This document shows positions 46,359 through 57,235 of a DNA stretch of 64,000 bases, in pieces. Made by a program: the position numbers and the translations under genes. The stretch covers positions 27,594,549 through 27,658,548 of the forward strand of contig OX621234.1 of assembly GCA_951640165.1 (NCBI GenBank), given 5' to 3'. Below the pieces are notes generated by a model. It was not told the origin of the DNA. It searched no databases and saw only the letters and a list, made by a program, of their open reading frames with translations. This DNA is from Pseudoips prasinana. Its lineage: Eukaryota; Arthropoda; Insecta; Lepidoptera; Nolidae. Numbering within the stretch: the first letter of the stretch is position 1; every line of letters begins with the position of its first letter.

Positions 46359-46620
46359 ATGTTTTTTCTTTTTTAAAATGTTTGGACATTCTCATCATAT
46401 AACCCAACATTTGAGATGCTTTGGAAACTATATTATCAATGTGCTCTTGAAATAACAGCTTAGTATCGTGAAGTGAATAACGCCAAGGTAGCGTATATTC
46501 GAAGTTTTCTGTATTGTTTGCCCTTTAAGAGAATACGCAGAAGGCGTGCTATTATTCAATCTGCTAAAATTTAACCTTCCCTGGACTTCCACGAATAATT
46601 CAAGACAAAAATTAGCCAAA
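46359..46620 (-). pseudogene. Inverted thumb-region fragment of the same LINE
   Basis: On the minus strand: NSTPSAYSLKGQTIQKTSNI, RYLGVI, then in another frame HIDNIVSKASQMLGYMMRMS, KHFKK. This is the segment after the YADD box in jockey-like reverse transcriptases (Y-x-L-x-G...LGV...H-I...KA...LG). It lies opposite in orientation to the ORF parts on both sides, ending exactly at the fold-back. Confidence 0.7.
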
Positions 46621-46699
46621 TCGGTAAAGGCGTTGTTGAGTTATAACACTTATAACATTACAACGAAAAGTGGCATTGATTTTTATATATATAGATATG

Positions 46700-47016
46700 T
46701 GTTATCGACTTAATCGCATGAAGAATATCATAAGCTCTGTGCTGAATTTCACATTCTACCATTGGTCACTAGTCGTGAAATCGCTAATGTTTTATTCTTT
46801 TTAAAATTGTTAAGAGGATCCATCGATTGTCCAGAACTTCTTTCAAAAATCCCATTAAATGTACCAAGAACAAGTGCAAGACAAACGAATCCCATTCATC
46901 TTCCTTTAGTACCAACAAATTACAGACAGAATGCATATTTGTGGCGAGCTAGCAGTAACCTTAATAAATATTACAAAGAGCATAAATATATATATATATA
47001 TATATATATTATGTAA
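46700..47016 (+). pseudogene. C-terminal end of the same LINE
   Basis: HEEYHKLCAEFHILPLVTSR, EIANVLFFLKLLRGSIDCPE, LLSKIPLNVPRTSARQTNPI, NYRQNAYLWRASSNLNKYYK. This is the conserved C-terminus of the same type of jockey-like protein, in + orientation, running into an (AT)n tail at 46986. Confidence 0.7.
46986..47009. repeat. (AT)n microsatellite at a LINE 3' end
   Basis: Uninterrupted AT run directly after the C-terminal coding trace. Confidence 0.9.
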
Positions 47017-49185
47017 GAATATTCACACTAGTTGATAACTAACATAACTAACGTAAGATATTACCTGTTAGCGAAGACCTGTTAGTGGCTTTTTGTCGCT
47101 TATTATATTGTTATCTTTGTTAATATTGTATAGCTGTTGGTCTTCCAAGAATTATTCAATAAATATATAATTACTACACTGTCCCTGGTACCTATTGCAG
47201 AGTGTACCTACAATATAGCGATGCTGTTATATTCTCTGCTTTTAACATAACATTCAATTTAATGTAAACACTGGCCTAGTTTATTCATAGTTTGCTTGGT
47301 AGTAATAAATCGCAACGAATATTTTTGAGTAAAGTTGTTTGTTTTTTGACGTTAATCTTTAAAACTGCTGGCCCGATCTAGAAAATTTCCAAACCCGATT
47401 ACGGGAGGATTCCCATTTCACGCGATCAAAGCTCACTCATCCGCGAAATCATTTTGAAAATACATGTGACTAGTCGCAATAGTTCATTTATATAATACTA
47501 GCTGCCTGCCCCCTTGCTTTTATTGTACGTATCGTATTATTAGTACAATTAATCAAGACAACAGGAAGATTTTAACAAAGTAATTGTGAAAACTAAGCAG
47601 TTAAATAAACGCAAAAACTCCATTAAAATTATAGATAAAACGTGAATTTGATAATATTAATTATACTTCATGGCACTCTCAATACTCATTCATCTATCTT
47701 ACAGAACTTGAACATTCCAATTTGATTTCTTTTGTATCCCTCATAAACCCACGTTTCTACAACTTTCAGTATAAATTTTGTTAAATATGTATTTTATTTA
47801 TTTCATTACTGGCTTGATTTCAGTATCCTACATAATGATATTGCAGATAATCAAGGGTGAAAATATGGAAGGGATCATAATGTATGTGATGCGAATAAGT
47901 TTTATGATGAATAATTTAGTACACGGCCTAGTTGCTTCTGACGTCTTACTTGTAAGGAATATTGTATTCTGGTAAAAATTAAGTGAGATTAAGGTACGGG
48001 TAGAAACTTCCTTAACTTCAATCGATAGAATCACGTATGCGGATTTCCAACGTATGAGCTCAAATTTAATTTACTTTGGCTGACTCGTACTCGACTGATG
48101 TACAACTCGTACGGTAATATGTACAAACTCCAATTTATGTATTGATTCCATGAAGAGCGCTGTGATGAAGGAAGTTAAATGTTTGTAAAAACAACGCGTA
48201 TTATCAAAGTATATTTCTCAAAAACAAAATCTAATCTGTTTAGGAATGCAGATAAGTGATCACGAAGCAACGATTTCTACCCTATGCAGATACTTAATTT
48301 ATTAAAATGATAATCGATGAGACAGCTATAATTTTAAATAGGATTTGAATATTTACTCTCTTACTTCTCGAGCGTATAAATTACAAACGGACAGATGGAC
48401 CTATCGACACGCTGACCTATGAGAAATTATAAATGGAGTATGCCCATTTACTGTATCGCCAAAATTCAAGTTATGCCATAAATTCATTATTATATTTATT
48501 ATTATTTATAAAAACATTTTCTACTTAAAAGTAATCGGTACATCTCGGGACAAAAGTAACCATATTATTAGGTTTTGTTTACAATTTTATACTTATTGTT
48601 TTCATTTTTTATTTATCTGTATACGGTAATATTAATATCCGTAAAGAATACGAATTCTAATACTAACCTTAACAATAATTCTCCTTTATCTATTACGACT
48701 TAAATAAAACTATATATGTGTTATTCTCTTCATAATACTTATATCTTTGTTGACAATTACATTTTAAATGTAAAGAATGAAATATAGAAAATAACCAGAC
48801 TACAACCAAATGGTTATCGATTATTTTGTTTTGAATATGGTATTTGTGGCAATACCGTCACTTTCACGTTTTTGCATTCTGATGCCTTTGTTATCCGCAT
48901 TAATTACAGTGATCTGTAAATTTGAGCTAGTGACTTCATTAATTAAGTTTACAATGGCAGATTGAGTTCGCCGTTGTGTTAACTGGTCACTGCGACTGTA
49001 ATGTGCAATTTTGTCATTTTAAATAGTAACAAAACACATAACAATAAATTAGTATGCGGTGAATTATCATTAAATGGAAAACATCAGATTATAGTTTTAA
49101 AATTGATCTTTCAATTAAGCCATATTTAATTATGGCACAGTAAATTTTGACTTAAGCTTAAATTTCAGCGAACAACAGCATACCT
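47017..49185. other. Non-coding DNA
   Basis: AT-rich. 47500-47515 (CTAGCTGCCTGCCCCC) looks like the end of an interspersed repeat. No coding region recognised. Confidence 0.4.
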
Positions 49186-49640
49186 ATCGTGCGTAATCGA
49201 GCCGCATTTACTCTTTGTCGACTTTACTGCCGGTCGAATACACGTGGTAAAATGCCCCTTGCCAACATCGTAAAAATTGACACCACTTGTAAACGACCTC
49301 TCATGACCTACGTGAGTCCAGTTTTTGCGCAAGCCGCTACGATTTTAAGTATATCGACTCCTAATTCTTTTAAATCGTTCATTCGACGTGCCGTGGGCAC
49401 CCAGTTGTACGTTCTCAATAAAAGCTAACACGACGAGATCCAATTGCATACCATCAAGCATTGGTTGAAGCGTGAGTATAAACGCTTCATCGAGTCAGCC
49501 TAGCACTATCCTTCTTTGGTGGTTGCGGCAGACAAATAAGCTTCGATCGCCCTATCCCGTACGCACCGTTTTAGAATATCCTAGGATCGTCTTAGAATAT
49601 CCGGACGATGAGACGGTGAACCAAGAATAAGTAAAGTCAA
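49186..49640 (+). pseudogene. LINE reverse-transcriptase C-terminal fragment
   Basis: RNRAAFTLCRLYCRS, CKRPLMTYVSPVFAQAATIL, FIRRAVGTQLYVLNKS, stop, then in frame HDEIQLHTIKHWLKREYKRF, ES, stop, HYPSLVVAADK. This matches the C-terminal thumb and tail of arthropod LINEs (RPVMTYASPVFAHAA...AVGAPWYVRN..LH..L...TI...HPNPLV.AA). At least three stops; no catalytic domain remains. Confidence 0.7.
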
Positions 49641-51046
49641 TTACGTCTCATCTGCAATGCCTTATCAGTCTTATCGTACTCGCCCGCCAACATAGCCACC
49701 GCAAAACCATCGCACTACATGACCCTTGTTTGAGTTCACCCCCTCTGATACTGAATCGAGCGAGTGGGCCGCGTCTTCCCGTATTAACGTAGAGCGACAG
49801 TTGCACATGACGCTCCTAAAACCACAGTTATGAAGCATCTCCACGTAACCATGTCCTGAGTCGAGGCTCGAACCCTAAAGACGTGGCGTCTTATTTGTTA
49901 GCTGACTTGAGCTCCCGCTCGCCTCTATCGTCTGGTGAAGTAGTGAAATCATCCTAGACTAACTGTAAACGTCCTCTAAAAAGTCATAGATCAGTCGGTC
50001 TTGCATGATATCTGTGTTTATATAGATAGGTAAATGGTATTGTATTGTTAGAACCATATTCTAGAAAACAAACAAAAACAGCGGTACCTATATGTAAGTA
50101 CTTGGAGATATGGCTGGCTTATATATAATTACTACTTCTCTTATATTGGAATGGCTTTTGCCTTATTCATTCATGCGCTATTTATGAGTTACTTTACGAT
50201 ATTTGTGTCACAGGAATCACATTGTTTGTATAACAGGGTTGATTGCTTGCTGAAAACATGACTGAGAAATTCTAAATAATTGTGTCCACCGCCGAAATCG
50301 GTTAGCTGGAAACACGGCTACACTTAAACAATTTTCGCTATAACCGCACATTTAGACGACCTTCGGCCGCATCCACCTAGTTAGTGACGCTCTCGGAAGC
50401 GACACATCAATCTATATGGTAGTAAGGTACGATGAAATATAGCATGAGTAAAGCCGATCGCTTTTCTAAAATCAATTTTAATACCAACCTGAAGATGTGT
50501 TGATGAAAGAACTATACAATAATAGTCGATGTACAATGAACATACTTATGATTGTAACACCTAGGGGCATCCAGAAACCGTATCAACCTCGGTGAATGAG
50601 AGCTAACGATTATTTAAAGCTAAAATTTGTACTACTAGTACGTAATGTTATTAGTAATCGACTTCACTCATAATCTTCATTAAAAGTTTTACATGGACCT
50701 CTTGTCGTTCGTATGTAGGTATAAATATATATTGACCAACTCACTCTCTCTCTTTGTTCCATAATGTAATACTCAACTGAATATTGCGTCAAAAACTTCA
50801 TGTTTACTTTTTGGAATTGAGCAAACTATATTCCATCTATAAATTAATACCTAAAACTAATTCAAAATAGATATAAACCGTTGGTAGTATTAACTCACAT
50901 AAATGTTTACCATTTACCTTCCCCTTCCCCCCGTAACTCTCGAGGCGTTCAGATGTGGTTTTAGTGGACCCCCTATTTATTTTAACTTATTGACTTTTAA
51001 ACTTAAATATGTACTTACTTTACTTAACATAACGTACTTAACGTAC
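49641..51046. other. Non-coding DNA
   Basis: 49641-50000 is GC-richer and is probably the 3' untranslated part of the preceding LINE. The rest is AT-rich with nothing recognised. Confidence 0.4.
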
Positions 51047-51097
51047 TAAACATAAGAGATTTTTTTGGATAACCTCCAAAAAAATCTCTTATGTTTA
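51047..51097. repeat. Perfect hairpin: 23-bp arms, 5-nt loop
   Basis: Arms 51047-51069 and 51075-51097 are exact reverse complements around TAACC. Confidence 0.95.
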
Positions 51098-51192
51098 GGC
51101 ACTGTCATTTTTATTTAATTAGTTCAGGGGCGGTTTTATTTTATTCACTTTTTATCTGTTTGCTACCTGTTTGTCTTTAGTTCATACAAAAA

Positions 51193-51826
51193 CTACTACT
51201 TTCAGTTGGAAAACGGTAAAGGCCTTCCTAAAAGGGTAGTTTGAAATTGAATAAAACGAGCTGTGTTAAAACTCCCATGAACGTATGCCAATTGTGTTTT
51301 GAAATTAATAACGCGTACTGTCTACCGCGTCTCCCCAACGCAGAACAGATCGGCCTGGTGGGCCAATTTTCAATGACTGTCATGAATTTGTATGATAGCG
51401 GTGACTATGTAGACTTTGAGCGCAGCATTCAAATGTGGGTTATTGACATTGACCTGCGACTTCGGGACACCTAAAAAGAATAAATCTATCGAGGTCTAAT
51501 ACTGGAGGTCTACTATTTTCAGTTGGAAAACGGTAAAGGCCTTCCAAAAAGGGTAGTTTGAAATTGAATAAAACGAGCTGTGTTAAAAGTCCCATGAATG
51601 CATGCCAATTGTGTATTGAAAATAATAACGTGTACTGTCTACCGCAACTTCCCAAAGCAGAACAGACCGGCCTGGTGGGCTAATTTTCAATGACTCTCAT
51701 GAATTTGTATGATAGCGGTGACTTTGCAGATTTTGAGCGCAGCATTCATATGTGGCTTATTGACATTGACCTGCTACTGCCTACCTGCGACACCTAACAA
51801 GAATAAATCTATATATGTCTAATAGC
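51193..51826 (+). repeat. Tandem duplication of a 317-bp unit of unknown origin
   Basis: Unit 1 is 51193-51509 and unit 2 is 51510-51826. They are clearly homologous with scattered substitutions and no large indel. Unit 1 has a 78-codon frame (51241-51474) with NVCQLCFEINNAYCLPRLPN and VMNLYDSGDYVDFERSIQMW; unit 2 has a stop in the middle of it and many amino-acid changes. Both end with AAGAATAAATCTAT. I recognise no family. The pattern of changes does not suggest protein-level constraint since duplication. Confidence 0.7.
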
Positions 51827-53404
51827 AGATCATGATGGTCAAATCTCGTCATTTGTTGCAAGAGATAACCATACCTGCACAGCAAAACGTTAATACAGAA
51901 TGCTCTTTTAGCGTCCGCTGTATGGTACGTAGTCAACACCTTTGTCATCCAATTTGGGCCAAAAATAATCTGCTATCATCCTTCTATAACGTTGTTTTCA
52001 AAAAACAAAAGAACTGAACACGTTGTTCTAGGTCCGATTTTGGGGTGTTGTTGGTGTCGCCTTATATACGGCAATGTTTATTCTACCAAAAACGGAGTCG
52101 TCTTCTATACATTCCAATACCTAGTCAGCGAACGCCGTTTTCTATGATCTGATTTGCCATTTGAAGTCTGCGAAACACCGAGTTGTAGTGCATTTCGAGG
52201 AAATAAGTCCCTTGGGTTCTCCTGCGCCCTTTTACGGAACGCAGCAATATTCGTGTCTGGTCTGATGTTTTTTAACGTGCAGATGTGTACTGAATGTTTA
52301 GCGAACCAGGCGTGTAAAAATTGGCTGCCAGGAAGTCTTGGTAGAGGGACCACCAAGTCTACCGTAAAATGGGCATAAAGTTTTATCATTTCGGGTGTGC
52401 TGATTTGGCATCGTTGACTGGAACGTTAACAATTGTATAGACAGACTCTAACAAAACAACATAGCCACCACAGGCTATCAACATCGACCCGCCCAAAATA
52501 GACGCCACGTCAGTTAAGTTCAGTCAGCAAAGTTCAGTTAAGCATTAACAAATAAACCATATGGATCCTCATTACTGGTTTACTAGACATCCAAATACCT
52601 ACACGGTTATTCTATTATTGGTTGTTCGAAATAAAACCGGATCGAAGTCGCGGGTATAAGCTAGTATAGGTTAAGGGGCCATCCATTAATTACATACAGG
52701 TAGAAAGAGGGGTCAACAAAGTGTGACATCGTGTAACAAGTGGTTCGCTAAGGCTTCGTGATGTTATATTTATAAATACTACACGTGACTAAAATAAATT
52801 AGAATAGTGTTGATAAAACACTATAAATTAACACTATAAAGTATCAATTTAATAATTTCTAAATATGTGTCGTTACTCCAGCAGGATTAACCGTTACAAT
52901 GACGACGTTCCAAAAAAAATAGCTTAGAAGTAATTTATGGATGCCCCCTAAATTATAGTATATTAAAGTCAATAGCGTCGCTATCTGGAAATATGGCGCT
53001 ATCGATGTCCGTATTGTAGTTGGCGCTGGATGTTATCGCGTGAACGCAATCCCTTATCGGTAGCCTAGTGTAATACCATACATGCCCTGCTCTCCTCCCT
53101 TGTATCTTCTACAACTCGTTACAAAATAGGTACACAATTTTCTCTCTGTAATACTTTAAAATAAACTTCCTCAGGTCATATATTACTTTACTCAATTTAT
53201 CACTTTCTTAAGATGTACAGTGTGCCGAATTATCATAAATGGGTAGTCAATTCAAATTAATGATCGTCCAAACAGACAGACAGACAGACGTTCCAGACAT
53301 GTCAAAATAATTACTGAAAAAGTGCCGTTGCTAATGCGCCTCAAATGCGAATTATCTTCCAGATTATTCTCTTATACGTTATAAACGATATTTTTTTTCC
53401 GCAG
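51827..53404. other. Non-coding DNA upstream of the SH3 exon
   Basis: A 94-codon minus frame at 52105-52389 (RKRAQENPRDLFPRNALQLG) and its + shadow resemble nothing I know. 52640-52670 and 53270-53300 (CAGACAGACAGACAGACG) are interspersed-repeat scraps. The last bases are a polypyrimidine acceptor for the next exon. Confidence 0.45.
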
Positions 53405-53666
53405 GCTGGTCCAGAAATGACGTGGGTGGTAGGTGAACACGCCGCAACGGGGGCCGGAGAGCTCTCGGTGACTAAAGGCCAGCAGGTGGAAGTGGTGGAG
53501 CCCTGGCAAGCCCGCGCTGAGTGGTGGATCGTGCGAGTGCCCGGTGAGCCACCGCAGGAAGGCGCGGTACCCGGACATGTGCTCAAGCCCCAACCGCACC
53601 ATCATCCACAACAGAAAACATCGCCGTCGAGACGACCACTCAGTCAACACTGTGAAGAAGCACTAG
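53405..53666 (+). CDS. SH3-domain exon of a host gene (RhoGEF candidate)
   Basis: An internal exon between TTTTTTTTCCGCAG and CACTAG|GTAAGT, starting in phase 0 and ending after one base of a codon (262 bp). It encodes AGPEMTWVVGEHAATGAGEL, SVTKGQQVEVVEPWQ, AEWWIVRVPGEPPQEGAVPG, HVLKP and then a His/Pro/Ser-rich linker ending CEEALG. The SH3 hallmarks are visible: acidic ELSVTKGQ after the RT loop, the WW pair, and the G-x-VP-x-x-x-L end. SH3 domains bind proline-rich ligands. GC content and codon use are far above the surroundings. It joins in frame with the exon at 23358-23537. Membership of a Trio/kalirin-type exchange factor is my inference; other SH3 adaptors are possible. The rest of the gene must lie beyond the window. 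Confidence 0.85.
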
Positions 53667-54184
53667 GTAAGTCCCCATAACTCTTCTTCTTCTCGTATAA
53701 TGCCCAAGGCAAGGTGTACATTGGGTAATTTTTATAGCAATGAAGCTGAACGATTCCATTCTATTTTTAAATACAATAGCAGCGGCAACATAATTACTGT
53801 AAATAAATACTTGCTTTGGTGTCCATGGTGACTTCAAATCCTAAAAAGCGGCTACCAAAGTACTCAATAAAAGGGTAGGTCTTAAATAACAAGAAAGCAT
53901 ACTTAATTTTAATTAATAATAAATTTACCCTGAATATAATGGATAAAATCCACTATGTCGACCATCTAAGTTCATTACTTTGAATCAAAAGGCCATGCTC
54001 TGTATCCACATTACCGTTAGCCTTTTAAAAGTATCCTATCCATTAGAGATACTGGTCCTCCCATCACCCCTTGTCTAATTTTGTCCCATAACCGTATCAA
54101 TTGAGATACTTGTTTCATTAAATTGGGTTAATAATAATTAGTGCCATATTTTAATGTGTTTATTAAATATGGGACTTGAGGGAT
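53667..54184. other. Start of the next intron
   Basis: AT-rich after the GTAAGT donor; nothing recognised. Confidence 0.5.
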
Positions 54185-54430
54185 TGCTGATAGATGTAAA
54201 AATATATTTTATCTAGATTATCCACAACATAATAGTTATACATATAGGTCATGTGAAGCGTGACGTGATGACGCGAGTTGGACGCTTATTGTTCATCTTT
54301 AAAGTACACATATATACACAGAGCTCATGGGAAACGTGACGTGACGATGATACGAGCTCCATGAGTTTTGTTTAACCAAAGAGTGCTCGACGCGACAATA
54401 AACAGAAATTGTTTTTATTTTTACGTCAAC
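54185..54430 (+). repeat. Dispersed repeat 'TGACG', copy 3 of 3
   Basis: ATTGCTGATAGATG, AATAGTTATACATATAGGTC, GAAGCGTGACGTGATGACGC, GCTCATGGGAAACGTGACGT, TACGAGCTCCATGAGTTTTG in the same order as at 34141. Confidence 0.65.
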
Positions 54431-54974
54431 ATACAGGAAGCATGTGTTTAAAAATAATTATGTTTTTGAGCTGTTAGCTATACGATTAAATTTTTTATCA
54501 ACCAGTATACACATATACTTAATTAAGGGTTTGAAACATAATTATTTTAAAATTTGTATTGCAGTGCATTGAGCACTTTAGGACCAGATATGTTTCGTCT
54601 AATCGCGTTTAGTTTGTTCTGTCCATGTCCATGTTTTGCTTTAAAACATAAATTATTAGTATTGTAGTGGACATTATACATATACGACTAAGAAAAAACT
54701 TAGTGGGTTCTCTACCACTGTTTTTTGGGCCAACATCACGCGTACCCAAGTTTGGATCCAGTTAGTGCGAGAGATAAGTAGGAAATTTACTTAGAATAGT
54801 ATTTATAAAATCATGTTTGACAAGAGACTCGGAAAATTTCTGTATGTATCAATATTATGAATGTGCTTATGTGGATTCAATACAATAAATTTTGGAAATA
54901 ATTGTATAATTACATAACTACACACTACTACATAACTACGTACAAGTAGCTAAAAAAATAACAACAAGATAACA
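54431..54974. other. Non-coding DNA
   Basis: AT-rich; nothing recognised. Confidence 0.4.
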
Positions 54975-55171
54975 GAGCTGGAGTAACTAGGCTCGCGGTT
55001 AGTCCATAGATGGGTAACCGCCAAAGTGGTTTAATTTATGAACATCACCGAGCTTAGGAGAGCACGGTAAACTGTCGGTCAGGAGGGTGGGCCATTAGAA
55101 AAAAGCCGTCAAACTTCTGGGCGGCTTGAACAACCCTGACACTAGAGTAATCACTGCCTATACGTTAGTAA
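54975..55171 (+). repeat. SINE-like repeat with a 5S-rRNA-like head, second copy
   Basis: CTCGCGGTTAGTCCATAGAT and GGGTAACCGCC (54990-55023) follow the 5S rRNA C box closely (GCGGTTAGTACTTGGATGGG, TGACCGCC). The body has AACTGTCGGTCAGG, and the end CGTTAGTAAGTAA matches the copy at 5610. It directly abuts RTE coding sequence. Confidence 0.65.
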
Positions 55172-56078
55172 GTAACTCCAAAACCGTTTCGAATGCCTAG
55201 CAGACTGCGAGGAAGTGGACTCATACTGTGACAGGCTCGTAGAAGTTGTCCATACGGCTGGGTCTAAGGTCTTCAAGGCCCGTCGTACAAACAGAACTAA
55301 AAAGATCTCTGACTTTACCCTGCAACTTATGGAAGAAAGACGGAAAATGGTTCTGACATCCTCAGATGATGCTACCAGATATCGGCAGCTCAACAGACAG
55401 ATCTCAAAGTCTTTGACTCGCGACACGCGTCAATTTAATACAAATAGTATTAAAGAGGCCATCGAGCGGAACAAAGGCTCCAAAGTGTTCGCAAGAGCTC
55501 TGTCTGTTGGACAGAACCAACTGACGAAGCTGAAGACTGAGGATGGTAGAATCGTCACGTCTAAACCTGAGTTGCTGGGAGAGATCGAGAAGTTCTACGG
55601 ACAGTTATATACGACAACACAGCCACCTGTCAAAAGTCATGCCTCAGATCCCAGAGCACGACTAACCCGACATTACACCGAAGACATCCCGGACGTCAGC
55701 CTGTACGAGATTAGAATGGCTCTCAGACAACTCAAGAACAACAAAGCGCCTGGTGATGATGGAGTTACAGCTGAGCTTCTGAAGGCGGGTGGTACACCAA
55801 TCCTACGGGCCCTTCAGAAGTTATTTAACTCCGTCATACTGGATGGTCAAACGCCACAAGCATAGCACAGGAGTGTGGTGGTGCTCTTCTTCAAAAAGGG
55901 CGACAAAACCCTATTGAAGAATTATAGACCCATCACACTGCTGAGCCATGTTTACAAGTTGTTTTCGAGGGTCGTTACGAACCGTATCGCGCGCAGGTTT
56001 GACGACTTCCAGCCACCCGAACAAACCGGTTTCCGAAAAGGCTTTAGCACCATAGACCACATACATACGCTGATATAG
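55172..56078 (+). pseudogene. RTE-type LINE fragment (reverse transcriptase N-terminal part)
   Basis: Starts inside the ORF (LQNRFECLADCEEVDSYCDR) and runs in one frame to 56078. Key words: KISDFTLQLMEERRKM, MALRQLKNNKAPGDDGVTAE, LLKAGG, VVVLFFKKGDKTLLKNYRPI, TLLSHVYKLFSRVVTNRIAR, PPEQTGFRKGFSTIDHIHTL. These are typical of RTE-clade elements. One in-frame TAG at 55863-55865 stands where related proteins usually have Trp, and the ORF is cut off before the YADD box. It is dead by truncation at both ends, but the remaining sequence is well preserved, so the insertion is probably fairly young. Confidence 0.85.
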
Positions 56079-56599
56079 GTACATATTTAACAATATTTAA
56101 TACAAAATATAAACTTCTTACTTTTGTGTTCAGTATGCACTTATTTTGTACTCAGCCTTTTTTTTCTCTTCCGCTAAATGGGTCGGTTTGTGTGTGCATT
56201 ACTAATTTAATTTAATAATTTAATGTAATAATTCTCATGCCTCATAGGGCAGAATAAGCTGTAACTATTATAATCCTCCAACACCTCATATCAAATAAAA
56301 TAATTGAATTGAAACATCAACAACTGGTACAGGTATTGCAAATGAATTCAAGGTGCGGTCTTGGTTACATTACTTTCATTCGGGAAATTTGGACTACATT
56401 AATATGCCCCGGGTCAGCTTTCAATTCATCGTTATCGACTTTCGTCAGTGTTCAGTCGATAACAATGAATAGAAAGCCGTAACGGGAGCAGAATCATCTC
56501 AAAATACATCGGAATCAGAAGCAACCATCAACGTAAGTGAGAAATTAAACAGATTTATGTAAATCACATGGAAAGATACAAATCTGAAAAGTAGATAAC
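56079..56599. other. Non-coding DNA
   Basis: AT-rich; nothing recognised. Confidence 0.4.
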
Positions 56600-56880
56600 A
56601 TGTGAACTCAAAAAACTACTACAGCATTCGCATTGAAGTAAACTGCGAAGAATTACTAATGATGATGGCCAAGCTCGCTGTCCTACAACCGAGATTGGTA
56701 AATTACCTTGGTCTAATCCTTCACGACGACGTTCGCAAACACCCCGCACAACGGAACGTCTCTAAATTTCAGGAAAAAGGTCTGAAACACCATACCCAAT
56801 ACTCACCAGACCTTGCTCTAACTTGTTTACTCTGATTTTGGACAACTTTTGAGAATGTATAAATTCGCGGCGCTTAAAAC
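56600..56880 (+). pseudogene. Mariner transposase C-terminal relic
   Basis: QPRLVNYLGLILHDDVRKHP, AQRNVSKFQEKGLKHHTQYS, PDLA correspond to the mariner region around the second and third catalytic Asp (HDNARPH and YSPDLAPSDY). Both Asp residues are still readable (HDDVRKH, SPDLA), but a stop follows at 56833. Terminal repeats were not located. Confidence 0.65.
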
Positions 56881-57029
56881 AGCCTTTTAAGTTTTTCGCT
56901 TCCTGTCTGCAGTATTTTTATAGAAGTGCCATCAATGAACGTTTTCGTGTCTCTAAGTTGATTTCAAATTTACAATGTTTGGCAATAATTGGTACCTTTT
57001 TGTCATATTTTGAGATTACTGATGACTAA

Positions 57030-57235
57030 ACTGTAGGTCTAGTGGTTAGCGCCCCTAACTGCTACGCCAGAGCCCGTGGTTTTGATCCTCACCCAGGTCA
57101 ATTATTTGATGAGCATGAATATTTCTTCTGTTTTTGGTAGTGTATGTTAGTTATCCCAAGATATTTGTTTATTTTTATAGATATTATGGGCTCAGCAGCT
57201 CGTTAGCATGATCGCACGGATATTACATTGGAAAT
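57030..57235 (+). repeat. tRNA-derived SINE, family B-like
   Basis: GTAGGTCTAGTGGTTAGCGC (A-box-like), GTGGTTTTGATCCTCACCCA (B-box-like), then GATGAGCATGAATATTTCTT and TTATCCCAAGATATTTG. Confidence 0.65.

Larger units (their letters stand above)
23538..53404 (+). other. Possible 29.9-kb intron between the two host exons
   Basis: Runs from GTGATG at 23538 to a pyrimidine-rich TTTTTTTTCCGCAG at 53404. It holds the Dong-like element, several LINE relics, SINEs and MITEs but no other exon that I can defend. Large TE-filled first introns are usual in insect signalling genes. If the two exons belong to different genes this feature does not exist. Confidence 0.35.

Noticed and set aside
52105..52389. 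94-codon minus-strand frame as a transposase
   Set aside because: No catalytic or helix-turn-helix motif, and no terminal repeats around it.
54990..55023. Functional 5S rRNA gene
   Set aside because: Only the internal control-region part is 5S-like; the rest and the terminator do not match, and the same chimera occurs twice.
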